From CAIVAT01 sp037128705 (GTDB lineage: Bacteria; Bacteroidota; Bacteroidia; Bacteroidales; FEN-979), in contig JBAXVX010000013.1 of the NCBI GenBank assembly GCA_037128705.1, positions 39,876 to 103,875 of the forward strand: a stretch of DNA of 64,000 nt. The letters are read 5' to 3'. Below are positions 8,445 through 16,442 of the stretch, in pieces (within the stretch, counting starts at the first letter, position 1; each line of letters begins with the position of its first letter). A program made the position numbers and the translations under genes. The notes under the pieces were generated by a model. The model saw only the letters and a list, made by a program, of their open reading frames with translations. It searched no databases and was not told the origin of the DNA.

Positions 8445-10691
8445 ATGAACCGCAGGAATTTTATCAGGATTTCAACACTCAGCGCAGGGGGTGCCATGTT
8501 TGGTACGATCGGGTTAGGCGGAGGAAAAGAGCCCTCATTGCTTGAACGGATTACCGGCAAGATGCACACCGGCGAATCCCGGTTTCTCCGGACCCCAACC
8601 TATTGCGAAATATGTTTCTGGAAATGCGCGGGATGGGTTTATAAAAACGATCAGGGAGAGATCTGGAAGATCATCGGCAATGAAAATGACCCCCACTGCA
8701 ATGGCCGGTTATGTCCCCGGGGAACGGGTGGTGTAGGAATGTACTTTGACCAGGACCGGCTCAAAACGCCGTTGATCCGCACAGGACCAAAAGGCAAGCA
8801 GGAATTTAAACGCGTAAGCTGGGACGAAGCGCTTGATTTTGTTGCTAAAAAACTTGACTTCATCGGAAAAAAATACGGTCCTGAAACGGTTGCACTCATT
8901 ACCCATGGATCGGGGGGGAAACTCCTGACCACCCTGATGAAGGCCTATGGTTCCGACTCCATTGCCGGTCCCTCCTATGCACAATGCAAAGGCCCGCGCG
9001 AGGTGGCATTCGGGCTCACTTTTGGAAGCGGTCTCGAATCACCCGAACCTACTGATATCCGCGACACCCGCTGCCTGGTCCTCATCGGAAGTCATCTCGG
9101 CGAGAACATGCACAACACCCAGGTGCAGGAGATGGCTGATGCCATCGACCGTGGTGCCGTCCTCATCACGGTTGATCCCCGGTTTTCAACTGTGGCCAGC
9201 AAATCAAAATTCTGGCTTCCCATCAAACCCTCAACCGACATTGCCCTTTTATTGGCCTGGACGAATGTAATCATTAACAATGGCTGGTATGACAAGGACT
9301 ATGTTGAAAAGTACACAACGGGATTTGACAAGCTGAAGGAATACATCCAGCCATTTACCCCCGAATGGGCCTATGGCATCACGACCCTCGACCCAAAAAT
9401 GATCCATGATACCGCAAAGGAGATGGCCAACGCTGCTCCGGCGGTGATCATTCATCCGGGCCGGCATGTCACCTGGTATGGCGACGATACCCAGCGTTCG
9501 AGGGCCATTGCAATCCTGAATGCACTGCTCGGTTCGTGGGGCCGCCGCGGAGGGTTCTACCTTCCTGAATTGAAAGAGATCCCTGAATATCCGCATCCGC
9601 CTTTCCCGCCGGTGAATAAATCGTGGCGCGATATTCTTGGCGGGCAGTATCCCTTTGCCGAACTCCCGCTGGCCAATGCCATCGTGGACGGTTCAATTCC
9701 CGGATCCATAAAAGATTTTCAATACCGCGGCTGGATTGTCAATGGCAGCAACCTGAACATGACGATGCCCGATTCACGCAAGACACTCGAAGCCATTCAG
9801 CAGCTCGAACTGCTTGTTGTCATTGATACCATGCCGATGGAGATTACAGGATGGGCCGATGTGATTCTTCCTGAATGCACCTACCTTGAACGGTATGATG
9901 TGCTCAGGAATGATCACAACCGTGAACCGGTAATCGCCCTGCGCATGCCTGCAACTGAACCAAAATACGATACCAAACCCGACTGGTGGATCGCCAAAGA
10001 GCTGGCGACAAAAATGGGTTTGGGAAAATATTTTGGGTGGAAGACCTTCGAAGAATTCCTGGATTATAAACTGAAACGCATGGATTCCTCTTTGGAGGAG
10101 ATGAAAAAAATCGGGGTAAAGAAATATGAGCGGACTTCGGGGGATCTCTATTTCTCGATCGAAAATCCGCCGGCATTTGATACCCCTTCGGGGAAGATTG
10201 AACTCTATTCAACCGAACTGGAGCAGGCTGGATTTGATCCCCTTCCAAGGTATACGCCTCACGAAGAACCACCTGAAGGATACTACCGCCTCAATTACGG
10301 AAGGACCCAATCCCATACCTTCAGCCGTACCTCCAATAACCCGAATTTGTCGGCCATCATGCCGGAAAACCTGGTGTGGGTCAACCCAAAAGTTGCAGCC
10401 AACTGGCAACTGAAGGAGGGACAGGAGGTTTGGCTGAAAAACCAGGATGGCGCAACCACCAACTTCCCTGCAAAGGTCAGGATTACTGAACGGATAAGAT
10501 GGGACTCGGTTTACATAGTCCATGGTTTCGGTCACACGAATCCGCTGTTAACACGAGCTTACGGGAAAGGGGTGAGCGATGCTGCCCTGATTACCAAGGT
10601 GCTGCTGGATCCGGTGATGGGCGGAACCGGGATGAGGGGGAATTTTGTGACATTTTTAACTGAAAATCCGGATAAGGAGGTGAAGGCATGA
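8445..10691 (+). CDS. Polysulfide/thiosulfate reductase-type molybdopterin catalytic subunit (PsrA/PhsA)
   Basis: A 748-residue molybdo-bis-MGD oxidoreductase of the DMSO reductase superfamily. A Tat-type signal is at the N-terminus (RRNFIRIS then a hydrophobic stretch), so it is exported folded. Cys54, Cys57, Cys61 and Cys90 (CEICFWKC and LCPRG) bind a 4Fe-4S cluster; Cys181 in SYAQCKGPR is the expected Mo ligand. The C-terminal cofactor-binding domain (SHTFSRTSNNP) is complete. Length and its ferredoxin and NrfD partners fit Psr/Phs enzymes, which reduce polysulfide or thiosulfate with quinol electrons. Arsenate reductase ArrA is related, but the sulfur-transport neighbours favour a sulfur substrate. 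The stop overlaps the next start by 4 bp. Confidence 0.85.
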   Translation: MNRRNFIRISTLSAGGAMFGTIGLGGGKEPSLLERITGKMHTGESRFLRTPTYCEICFWKCAGWVYKNDQGEIWKIIGNENDPHCNGRLCPRGTGGVGMYFDQDRLKTPLIRTGPKGKQEFKRVSWDEALDFVAKKLDFIGKKYGPETVALITHGSGGKLLTTLMKAYGSDSIAGPSYAQCKGPREVAFGLTFGSGLESPEPTDIRDTRCLVLIGSHLGENMHNTQVQEMADAIDRGAVLITVDPRFSTVASKSKFWLPIKPSTDIALLLAWTNVIINNGWYDKDYVEKYTTGFDKLKEYIQPFTPEWAYGITTLDPKMIHDTAKEMANAAPAVIIHPGRHVTWYGDDTQRSRAIAILNALLGSWGRRGGFYLPELKEIPEYPHPPFPPVNKSWRDILGGQYPFAELPLANAIVDGSIPGSIKDFQYRGWIVNGSNLNMTMPDSRKTLEAIQQLELLVVIDTMPMEITGWADVILPECTYLERYDVLRNDHNREPVIALRMPATEPKYDTKPDWWIAKELATKMGLGKYFGWKTFEEFLDYKLKRMDSSLEEMKKIGVKKYERTSGDLYFSIENPPAFDTPSGKIELYSTELEQAGFDPLPRYTPHEEPPEGYYRLNYGRTQSHTFSRTSNNPNLSAIMPENLVWVNPKVAANWQLKEGQEVWLKNQDGATTNFPAKVRITERIRWDSVYIVHGFGHTNPLLTRAYGKGVSDAALITKVLLDPVMGGTGMRGNFVTFLTENPDKEVKA

Positions 10692-11221
10692 GATTCGCAA
10701 TGGCCATTGATACCAAAAAGTGTGTTGGCTGCAGCGATTGTGTCGTTGCCTGCCAAACAGAGAATGCAGTTCCCATCGGATATTGCCGCGACTGGGTCGT
10801 GGAGGTGAATGATGGAACTTACCCCCAGCTTGAAATGGAAATCCGGTCCGAACGATGCAACCACTGTTCCAATTCACCCTGCGTTCGGTGCTGCCCGACC
10901 GGAGCCAGTCATTACGATTATGGCGGAACCGTACTGGTCACCCAGCATAAATGCATTGGCTGCGGGGCCTGTATTGCCTCCTGCCCCTATGATGCCAGAT
11001 ACACGCATCCCAAAGGTTATGTTGATAAATGTACCTTTTGCGTCCACCGCGTTAAAGAGGGACTACCCCCAGCCTGTGTTGCAGTTTGCCCCACAAAATG
11101 TCTTTACTTCGGGGATACCGATGATCCCCGAAGTGAAATATCCATGGTGCTGAAAAAGCGGAAATATAAAAGGCTGATTCCTGAAGCCGGGACCAACCCC
11201 AATCTTTATTTTTTAATCTGA
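10688..11221 (+). CDS. 4Fe-4S ferredoxin electron-transfer subunit (PsrB/PhsB type)
   Basis: A 177-residue iron-sulfur subunit with four cysteine sets: CVGCSDCVVAC (about residues 12-22), CNHCSNSPCVRCC (about 56-68), CIGCGACIASC (about 92-102), and CTFCVHR with a following CVAVC. This is the standard four-cluster relay that passes electrons from the NrfD-type membrane subunit to the molybdoenzyme. It has no signal of its own and would travel with the Tat-exported catalytic subunit. Its ATG overlaps the stop of the catalytic subunit (ATGA), and it ends 5 bp before the membrane subunit, so the three are translationally linked. Confidence 0.9.
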   Translation: MRFAMAIDTKKCVGCSDCVVACQTENAVPIGYCRDWVVEVNDGTYPQLEMEIRSERCNHCSNSPCVRCCPTGASHYDYGGTVLVTQHKCIGCGACIASCPYDARYTHPKGYVDKCTFCVHRVKEGLPPACVAVCPTKCLYFGDTDDPRSEISMVLKKRKYKRLIPEAGTNPNLYFLI

Positions 11222-11226
11222 ACGCC

Positions 11227-12168
11227 ATGAGAGAAGAGCTAATCATCAGCGGTCGCATGAATCCCATGGTGGATCCCACCCTGAACATCTGGCACTGGCA
11301 GATTCCATTGTATCTCTTTGTCGGAGGTGTTGCAGCAGGCATCCTGTTTTTTGCATCGCTCTATTATATCCTGGGCCGGGAGAAAAAATATCCGGCCGCA
11401 ATAAAGTGGGCGCCCATGGTTGCTCCATTTTTACTAATCCTTGGATTGGGAGCCCTGTTTCTTGACCTGAATCATAAAGCATTTTTCTGGCAGCTTTACC
11501 TGGTTGTCCGCTTCGAATCACCCATGTCGTGGGGTGCCTGGGCCCTGCTGGTCATTACGCCATTGTCTGTTGTCTGGTCGGCCACCTGGATGAAGGAGGT
11601 GTTTCCCGGATGGCACTGGAAATACCCTTTCCTGGAACAATTAGAGACCTTTTTTATCAAATATCGTTTCATCCTTGCCTGGATCATGCTTTTATATGCG
11701 GTGATCCTGGGTGTGTACACCGGGATCCTGCTGTCGGCCTTCAACGCAAGGCCGCTCTGGAACACGAGCATCCTCGGACCCCTGTTCTTTGCTTCCAGCC
11801 TCTCTACCGGGGCAGCCGTGATCATGCTCATGGCAAAAAGTCACCTTGAACGTAACATTTTCAGCCGGATCGACCTGATGATGATAGCCATCGAGCTGTT
11901 CCTGATCGTTCATATGTTCATGGGATTTCAGGCCAGCACCCAGGTTCAGATCGATGCAGCCAATATGTTCCTCGGAGGGCCGTATACAGAGGTATTCTGG
12001 ATATTCGTGGTCTTCATCGGCCTGTTGCTGCCTGCATTCCTGGAGTCTCTTGAACTCCTGGGCTATAAAATTCCGATCATCATTACCTCAACCCTCGTGC
12101 TGACCGGTGGTATTTTTCTGAGATTCATCATCGTATATGCCGGGCAGGCGAGCAGATACCTTTACTAA
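11227..12168 (+). CDS. NrfD/PsrC-type membrane subunit of the reductase
   Basis: A 313-residue integral membrane protein of the NrfD/PsrC family (PF03916) with about eight helices. Typical features are the N-terminal HWQIPLYLFVGGVAAG in helix 1 and the LGLGALFLDLNHK turn after helix 2. It oxidises menaquinol and feeds electrons to the PsrB-type subunit. It is the third gene of the reductase operon, 5 bp after the ferredoxin. Downstream a 76-bp spacer of low-complexity sequence leads to the YeeE/YedE genes on the same strand. Confidence 0.9.
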   Translation: MREELIISGRMNPMVDPTLNIWHWQIPLYLFVGGVAAGILFFASLYYILGREKKYPAAIKWAPMVAPFLLILGLGALFLDLNHKAFFWQLYLVVRFESPMSWGAWALLVITPLSVVWSATWMKEVFPGWHWKYPFLEQLETFFIKYRFILAWIMLLYAVILGVYTGILLSAFNARPLWNTSILGPLFFASSLSTGAAVIMLMAKSHLERNIFSRIDLMMIAIELFLIVHMFMGFQASTQVQIDAANMFLGGPYTEVFWIFVVFIGLLLPAFLESLELLGYKIPIIITSTLVLTGGIFLRFIIVYAGQASRYLY

Positions 12169-12244
12169 TGACCAAATACCAATTACCAATGACGAATGAC
12201 GATTTTTGATTTAAACACTTTGATTTTCAAAACAGATACCGGAT

Positions 12245-12778
12245 ATGGAAACAAAAGATCAACCTAGGAAGAACAGGTATATGAATCCTTACATTGGCGG
12301 GGTTTTGCTTGGGCTTGTATTGCTGGCTGCGAATTTTATTTCGGGGCGTGGACTTGGGGCCAGCGGCGCTATAAAAAGTGTCGTGGTAGCCACCACTCAG
12401 TCAATCGCACCAAATTACACCGCGAAAACAAAATACTTCAAAGAGTACCATGAAGAACATTCCGGATCACCCATGAAAAACTGGCTGGTCTTCCAGATGC
12501 TTGGCGTTATTGTCGGGGGTTTTGCTTCAGGCGCCTTGGCTGGCAGATTGAAGTTAACGGTTGAACACAGCCCGAAAATCAGCTCACGGCGCAGGTTGAT
12601 TTTTGCCCTGCTCGGAGGTATATTTTTCGGTGTAGGTTCTCAACTCGGAAGAGGCTGTACGAGCGGATCGGCGCTCAGCGGGATCGCAGTCATTTCATTT
12701 GGAGGGATCATCACCATGATGGCCATTTTTGGCGGTGGGTATGCCCTGGCTTACTTTTTCCGGAAAAACTGGATATAA
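12245..12778 (+). CDS. YeeE/YedE (TsuA-like) sulfur transporter, first half
   Basis: A 177-residue membrane protein containing one sulf_transp (DUF395/PF04143) unit with the conserved Cys motif GRGCTSGSALSG at about residues 137-148. In full-length TsuA-type thiosulfate importers, two such units make one protein with Cys residues that relay the substrate. Here the halves are separate genes; the second follows after 37 bp. A long extramembrane loop near residues 45-75 is specific to this half. The pair follows the Psr-type reductase operon and precedes a rhodanese-fold gene, supporting import of thiosulfate or a related sulfur anion for cytoplasmic use. Confidence 0.8.
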   Translation: METKDQPRKNRYMNPYIGGVLLGLVLLAANFISGRGLGASGAIKSVVVATTQSIAPNYTAKTKYFKEYHEEHSGSPMKNWLVFQMLGVIVGGFASGALAGRLKLTVEHSPKISSRRRLIFALLGGIFFGVGSQLGRGCTSGSALSGIAVISFGGIITMMAIFGGGYALAYFFRKNWI

Positions 12779-12780
12779 AA

Positions 12781-12806
12781 AAATCGTAAATCTAAAATCG
12801 TAAATC
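12781..12806 (+). repeat. Direct repeat AAATCGTAAATC x2 in an intergenic spacer
   Basis: Two perfect copies at 12781-12792 and 12795-12806, 14-bp period, fill most of the 37-bp gap between the two transporter halves. Related words occur in other spacers at 4273-4330 and near 41213. Confidence 0.6.
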
Positions 12807-12815
12807 AAAATTGAC

Positions 12816-13406
12816 ATGGGACCATTAGCAGTAAACGATATTATCTCCTCCAATACCAATTTTTTCCTGGCCTTCATCATTGGGATCGGCTTCGGGTTTG
12901 TGCTGGAACAATCGGGATTTTCATCCAGCCGGAAACTGGCCGGACTTTTTTATGGTTACGACATGGTCGTTCTGAAGGTTTTTTTCACCGGTGGGGTGAC
13001 CGCCATGCTCGGGCTGTTATTTTTCAGCCTGTTTGGCTGGGTTGACCTCAATCTGGTCTATGTAAATCCAACCTTTTTGACTTCAGCCATCGTAGGTGGA
13101 CTGATCATGGGCGCCGGATTTATCATGGGCGGTTTTTGCCCGGGAACGAGCTTTTGCGGTGCTGCCATCGGAAAGCTTGATGCCATGATATTTATTCTTG
13201 GTCTTCTTATCGGGGTCTATTTCTTTGCATTTGCCTACCCGGTATTTGAGCCTCTTTACAAATCAGCTCCGATGGGATCCCCAAAAATGTCGACCATGCT
13301 CGACCTGAGCGATGGAGTTTTAGCCCTCATCCTTGTACTGGTAGCGCTGGGGATGTTTTGGGTTTCGGGATGGATCGAGAAAAAATTTCCGCAGGAGGAA
13401 TATTAG
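12816..13406 (+). CDS. YeeE/YedE (TsuA-like) sulfur transporter, second half
   Basis: A 196-residue membrane protein carrying the second sulf_transp unit. The conserved motif GGFCPGTSFCGAAIG is at about residues 106-120, with two Cys that match the substrate-relay cysteines of TsuA-type importers. An earlier conserved turn, GFVLEQSGFSSSRKLAG, is at about residues 25-41. With the preceding gene it should form one functional transporter. The start ATG at 12816 gives a short soluble tail before the first helix. The rhodanese-fold gene follows after 68 bp on the same strand. Confidence 0.8.
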   Translation: MGPLAVNDIISSNTNFFLAFIIGIGFGFVLEQSGFSSSRKLAGLFYGYDMVVLKVFFTGGVTAMLGLLFFSLFGWVDLNLVYVNPTFLTSAIVGGLIMGAGFIMGGFCPGTSFCGAAIGKLDAMIFILGLLIGVYFFAFAYPVFEPLYKSAPMGSPKMSTMLDLSDGVLALILVLVALGMFWVSGWIEKKFPQEEY

Positions 13407-13474
13407 AAATAAAAATCCTTTTCCTTCGAAAAAGGGAACCGGGTTTATTAAAATAGAATTTAAAAAAGAGAATC

Positions 13475-14104
13475 ATGAAACCCTTACATTATCTAACGCT
13501 CGTACTGATAATCCTGGCTTTGGTCATTGCCCTTGTTCCGCAAAATACAACCAGGCCCTATAAACTGACTGCCGGACAGTTACTCTCAGAGATACGAACC
13601 GGCACACAATTCATCAGTCCCGATGAGGTGGCAGATAAAATTGTTCAGAAAGACCCCTCCATCCAACTGATCGATGTGCGGAATCCCAGGGAATTTGACA
13701 TGTTCAGCCTTCCGGGCGCCATCAATGTGCCATTGCAGGATATTCTTTCGGAGAACAATTATGATCTCCTCAACCAGGGGACCAAAATGAATATCTTTTA
13801 TTCAAACGGATCCACGGAAGCCAATGAAGCATGGCTGCTGACTCGGCAGCTCGGCTATCAGAACAACTACGTTTTGCAGGGCGGACTGAATTACTGGATG
13901 GAGACCATCCTGAATCCGCTGAAACCGGGGACCCTTGTTTCGAACGATGAAATTGCAAGGTATGATTTCCGTAAAGCTGCCTCCATGGCGTTGGGAGGAG
14001 GTGAGGGAACATCACTGACCGCTGTTTCGGCCCCGGCAGCTACTTCGCCCAAACCCGGGGTGGTTCCCATGAAGAAGAAGAAAAAAGCTTCGGGGGGCTG
14101 TTAA
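13475..14104 (+). CDS. Membrane-anchored rhodanese-fold protein lacking the catalytic cysteine
   Basis: A 209-residue protein with an N-terminal membrane anchor or signal (residues 5-22) and one rhodanese domain (about 45-148). The CDC25-like landmarks are clear: LIDVRNPREFD, LPGAINVPL and YVLQGGLNYW. At the active-site loop, where sulfurtransferases have CxxGxR, this protein reads YSNGSTE, so Cys is replaced by Ser and the Arg is missing. A Pro/Ala-rich tail ends in five Lys and then ASGGC, placing the only obvious Cys at the extreme C-terminus. It follows the split thiosulfate-type transporter, so a binding or sulfur-handing role is likely rather than classical sulfurtransfer. The function is inferred. 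Confidence 0.75.
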   Translation: MKPLHYLTLVLIILALVIALVPQNTTRPYKLTAGQLLSEIRTGTQFISPDEVADKIVQKDPSIQLIDVRNPREFDMFSLPGAINVPLQDILSENNYDLLNQGTKMNIFYSNGSTEANEAWLLTRQLGYQNNYVLQGGLNYWMETILNPLKPGTLVSNDEIARYDFRKAASMALGGGEGTSLTAVSAPAATSPKPGVVPMKKKKKASGGC

Positions 14105-14117
14105 ATCCTGCGGCGGT

Positions 14118-14681
14118 TCATGGCAACAGGTCCTTGCGCTCATTTACATTTTTAAAGAGATGGCTGATCTCCCCGGATGGGATGTCAGAAAAGTCGACCA
14201 TTTTATGTGGAACTATTCCCGGTAAATCAAGCAGGCTCATCTTTCCGGACAGAACATTGTTTTCAATTACCGGTATCAGCTCCCTGTGGTAAAATCCGCA
14301 CAGGGGTTCAATAAAATCAGCATGCCTGGGAACAACCATCCGAAGATCATGATCCGCCGCAGATATCAGCCTGTCAATTACCATTATTGAAACATTTGGC
14401 ATATCACAGGTAAGCACAAGGGTCCACGCTGTTCGACTGTTCAGAAGACCGGAATGGATCCCTGCAATGGGCGCACTCACCTTTAATACGTCTTTCACCA
14501 TCGGAAATCCCAGGGGGGCAAGATCGTGGTTGCCGGCGCTGATGAGAATGCTCTGTGTAAACTGTTTGGCTAAATCAAGGGAGTATTGTATCAGGGGCTT
14601 TCCCAGGTATGGAATGAGGGCTTTATTTGATCCCATGCGTGAACTTCGTCCGCCGGCAAGAATAACAACTGTAATCTTCAT
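14118..14681 (-). CDS. mobA: Molybdenum cofactor guanylyltransferase
   Basis: A 187-residue nucleotidyltransferase that joins GMP to molybdopterin to make the MGD cofactor needed by the Psr-type catalytic subunit nearby. The N-terminal LAGGRSSRMGSNKALIPYLGK (residues 8-28) is the GTP-binding signature, with the Lys that contacts phosphate. LVLTCDMPNVS (about residues 95-105) carries the metal-binding Asp. Its length fits MobA. It is convergent with the rhodanese-fold gene, only 13 bp from its stop, and closes the molybdenum and sulfur island. Confidence 0.88.
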   Translation of the reverse strand: MKITVVILAGGRSSRMGSNKALIPYLGKPLIQYSLDLAKQFTQSILISAGNHDLAPLGFPMVKDVLKVSAPIAGIHSGLLNSRTAWTLVLTCDMPNVSIMVIDRLISAADHDLRMVVPRHADFIEPLCGFYHRELIPVIENNVLSGKMSLLDLPGIVPHKMVDFSDIPSGEISHLFKNVNERKDLLP

Positions 14682-14770
14682 CTTTGTAAAAGTACGGAAG
14701 ATTCACGGCCCCGGGAATGAAAATAGAATTTGATTTTTTATCTTTATAGCGAAATTCAACCATTCATCCT

Positions 14771-15499
14771 ATGACGACACCTTTCATCCAAAGGTTTTAC
14801 AATTTCATTTTCATGTTATTGCTCGTCATTTGTATCAGCAGTTGTAAAAGCTTTAAAAAGGACAGCAGTGAAGTGGTTACTACCCTGCTTAGTCCGACTC
14901 CCGCCCTGGTTGAAGACAAGGACGGCAATGTTTACCATACTGTGATCATTGGGACCCAGGAATGGATGCTTGAGAATCTGAGAACCACCCGATACCAGAA
15001 CGGGGAGGCTATTCCAATGGTGACTGATGGTCCCCAATGGAATAAACTCACTACCGGCGCCTTTTGCAATTATGAACATGATGCAAGTTATGGATTAACG
15101 TATGGCCACCTGTATAACTGGTACGCCATTGTCGATACCCGCGATATCTGCCCTGATGGCTGGCATGTCCCGAGCGATGAAGACTGGGATATCCTGAGTT
15201 CCTTTCTTGGCGGGGACCTCGTTGCCGCAGGAAAAATGAAAGAGACAAAAGCCGGTTCCTGGAACGCACCCAATGTAGGAGCGACCAATGTCAGTGGCTT
15301 TACGGCCCTGCCTGGCGGGTACAGGAGCGTGCGGGGTGAGTTTCACAGCCTGGGAAGCTATACTTTTTTGTGGTCTTCAACCCCCTATGCTCCTGAAACG
15401 GCCTGGTGCCGTTACTTTCAGAACGGCAGTGACCGAATGGACCGGATCGACAACTACAAAGCCTTTGGATTTTCGATCAGGTGCATTAAAGACAAGTGA
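14771..15499 (+). CDS. FISUMP-domain lipoprotein
   Basis: A 242-residue lipoprotein with signal and lipobox ISSC (Cys about residue 26). The rest is one Fibrobacter succinogenes major paralogous (FISUMP, TIGR02145) domain: DGNVYHTVIIGTQEWMLENL, GHLYNWYAI, CPDGWHVPSDEDW, GFTALPGGYR, the FLWSST turn and a terminal FSIRCIKD. These domains are abundant on the surface of Bacteroidetes and Fibrobacteres; their ligand is unknown. The gene stands alone, divergent from mobA. Confidence 0.88.
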   Translation: MTTPFIQRFYNFIFMLLLVICISSCKSFKKDSSEVVTTLLSPTPALVEDKDGNVYHTVIIGTQEWMLENLRTTRYQNGEAIPMVTDGPQWNKLTTGAFCNYEHDASYGLTYGHLYNWYAIVDTRDICPDGWHVPSDEDWDILSSFLGGDLVAAGKMKETKAGSWNAPNVGATNVSGFTALPGGYRSVRGEFHSLGSYTFLWSSTPYAPETAWCRYFQNGSDRMDRIDNYKAFGFSIRCIKDK

Positions 15500-15574
15500 A
15501 ATTCGCATGGCCAGGTTCCAGCCTCACACTTGATGAACTTCGCCGCAGGCAGCCGTGAATGCACCCGCGGGGGT

Positions 15575-15964
15575 TCATGCGAGGTTTGAAATAAACTTTT
15601 GCAAAATCCCCGTCACCTCTGTAGCCATTTCTCCCAGGGCCGGATTCTCGATCGCCATCATGGAGGCCATTGGATTTACCGCTGAAACTTCAGTTTTTCC
15701 GTTTTCCAGGTCGATCACCAGGACATTACAGGGGAGCATGGTCCCGATCTTTTCTTCAGCCTGAAGCGCTTTGTAGGCAAAACCCGGATTACACATTCCC
15801 AGGATTTTATACTTTTTCATCTCGACACCCAGCTTTTCCTTTAGTTTCTGACGCATGTCGATTTCGGTGATCAGACCGAACCCTTGCTCCTTCAGGGTGC
15901 TGATCACTTTTGATTCAGCTTCCTCGAAACTGCAATCCAGGATGGTGCTAAAGTAATATTCCAT
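15575..15964 (-). CDS. DUF302 family protein
   Basis: A 129-residue single-domain protein of the DUF302 family (PF03625). It shows the typical start SFEEAESKVISTLKEQGFGLITEID, the ILGMCNPGFAYKAL segment with the conserved Cys and Asn-Pro, and MLPCNVLVI. Members are small, soluble and often linked with redox or sulfur genes; the biochemical role is not established. It is 23 bp downstream of an OsmC-type gene, so the two are probably co-transcribed. Confidence 0.88.
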   Translation of the reverse strand: MEYYFSTILDCSFEEAESKVISTLKEQGFGLITEIDMRQKLKEKLGVEMKKYKILGMCNPGFAYKALQAEEKIGTMLPCNVLVIDLENGKTEVSAVNPMASMMAIENPALGEMATEVTGILQKFISNLA

Positions 15965-15987
15965 GACTATGTGTATTTGGGTATTTT

Positions 15988-16404
15988 TTATTTATTGACA
16001 AGGATCTCATAGGTCACCTCCATGGCTTTTTTATAGACAAAGGATACACCACAATAACGGTTCTGTGACAGGTCCACTGCTTTTTTCAACTGTTCCATGG
16101 GAAGATCAGTTCCGGTAAATTCGTAAATGACATGCATCCGGTCATAATGCTTTGGATGTTCCTGGGTCACATTCGCTTCAATGCGGATATCCAGCGCGCT
16201 AAATTCAACCCGCATTTTCTTCAGGATGGAAACCACGTCCATTCCTGTACATCCAGCCAGGGCTGCAAGCATCATCTCCTTGGGCCGTGATCCTTTATTC
16301 TCACCGCCATTATCAACGGTGGCATCCATCATCACACTATGCCCGCTCACATTGGCATCGAATAACATATTTCCTTTCCAGGAGGTATTAACTACATGTG
16401 TCAT
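15988..16404 (-). CDS. OsmC/YhfA family protein
   Basis: A 138-residue OsmC-like protein (PF02566). The first conserved Cys is in ALAGCTGMDVVSIL at about residue 51, and the second in QNRYCGVSFVY at about residue 117, the pair that acts in thiol peroxidase members. The sequence GSRPKEMMLAALAGC is closest in style to the YhfA subgroup, whose natural substrate is uncertain. It leads the DUF302 gene. Both follow the sulfur island, fitting a role in handling reactive sulfur or organic peroxides, which is inference. Confidence 0.87.
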   Translation of the reverse strand: MTHVVNTSWKGNMLFDANVSGHSVMMDATVDNGGENKGSRPKEMMLAALAGCTGMDVVSILKKMRVEFSALDIRIEANVTQEHPKHYDRMHVIYEFTGTDLPMEQLKKAVDLSQNRYCGVSFVYKKAMEVTYEILVNK

Positions 16405-16442
16405 GGTTCCTTGTTTAGAATTGTGGTGATTGCAAATATAGT

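Noticed and set aside
8445..10691. Respiratory arsenate reductase (ArrA) as the identity of the molybdoenzyme, given arsenic genes in the window
   Set aside because: The arsenic genes are 37 kb away, while immediate neighbours are sulfur transporters, and a Psr-type NrfD membrane subunit is present. A tree would settle it.
15540..15575. Hairpin ATGCACCC/GGGTTCAT downstream of the FISUMP gene
   Set aside because: It has one mismatch and no T run; too weak to call a terminator.
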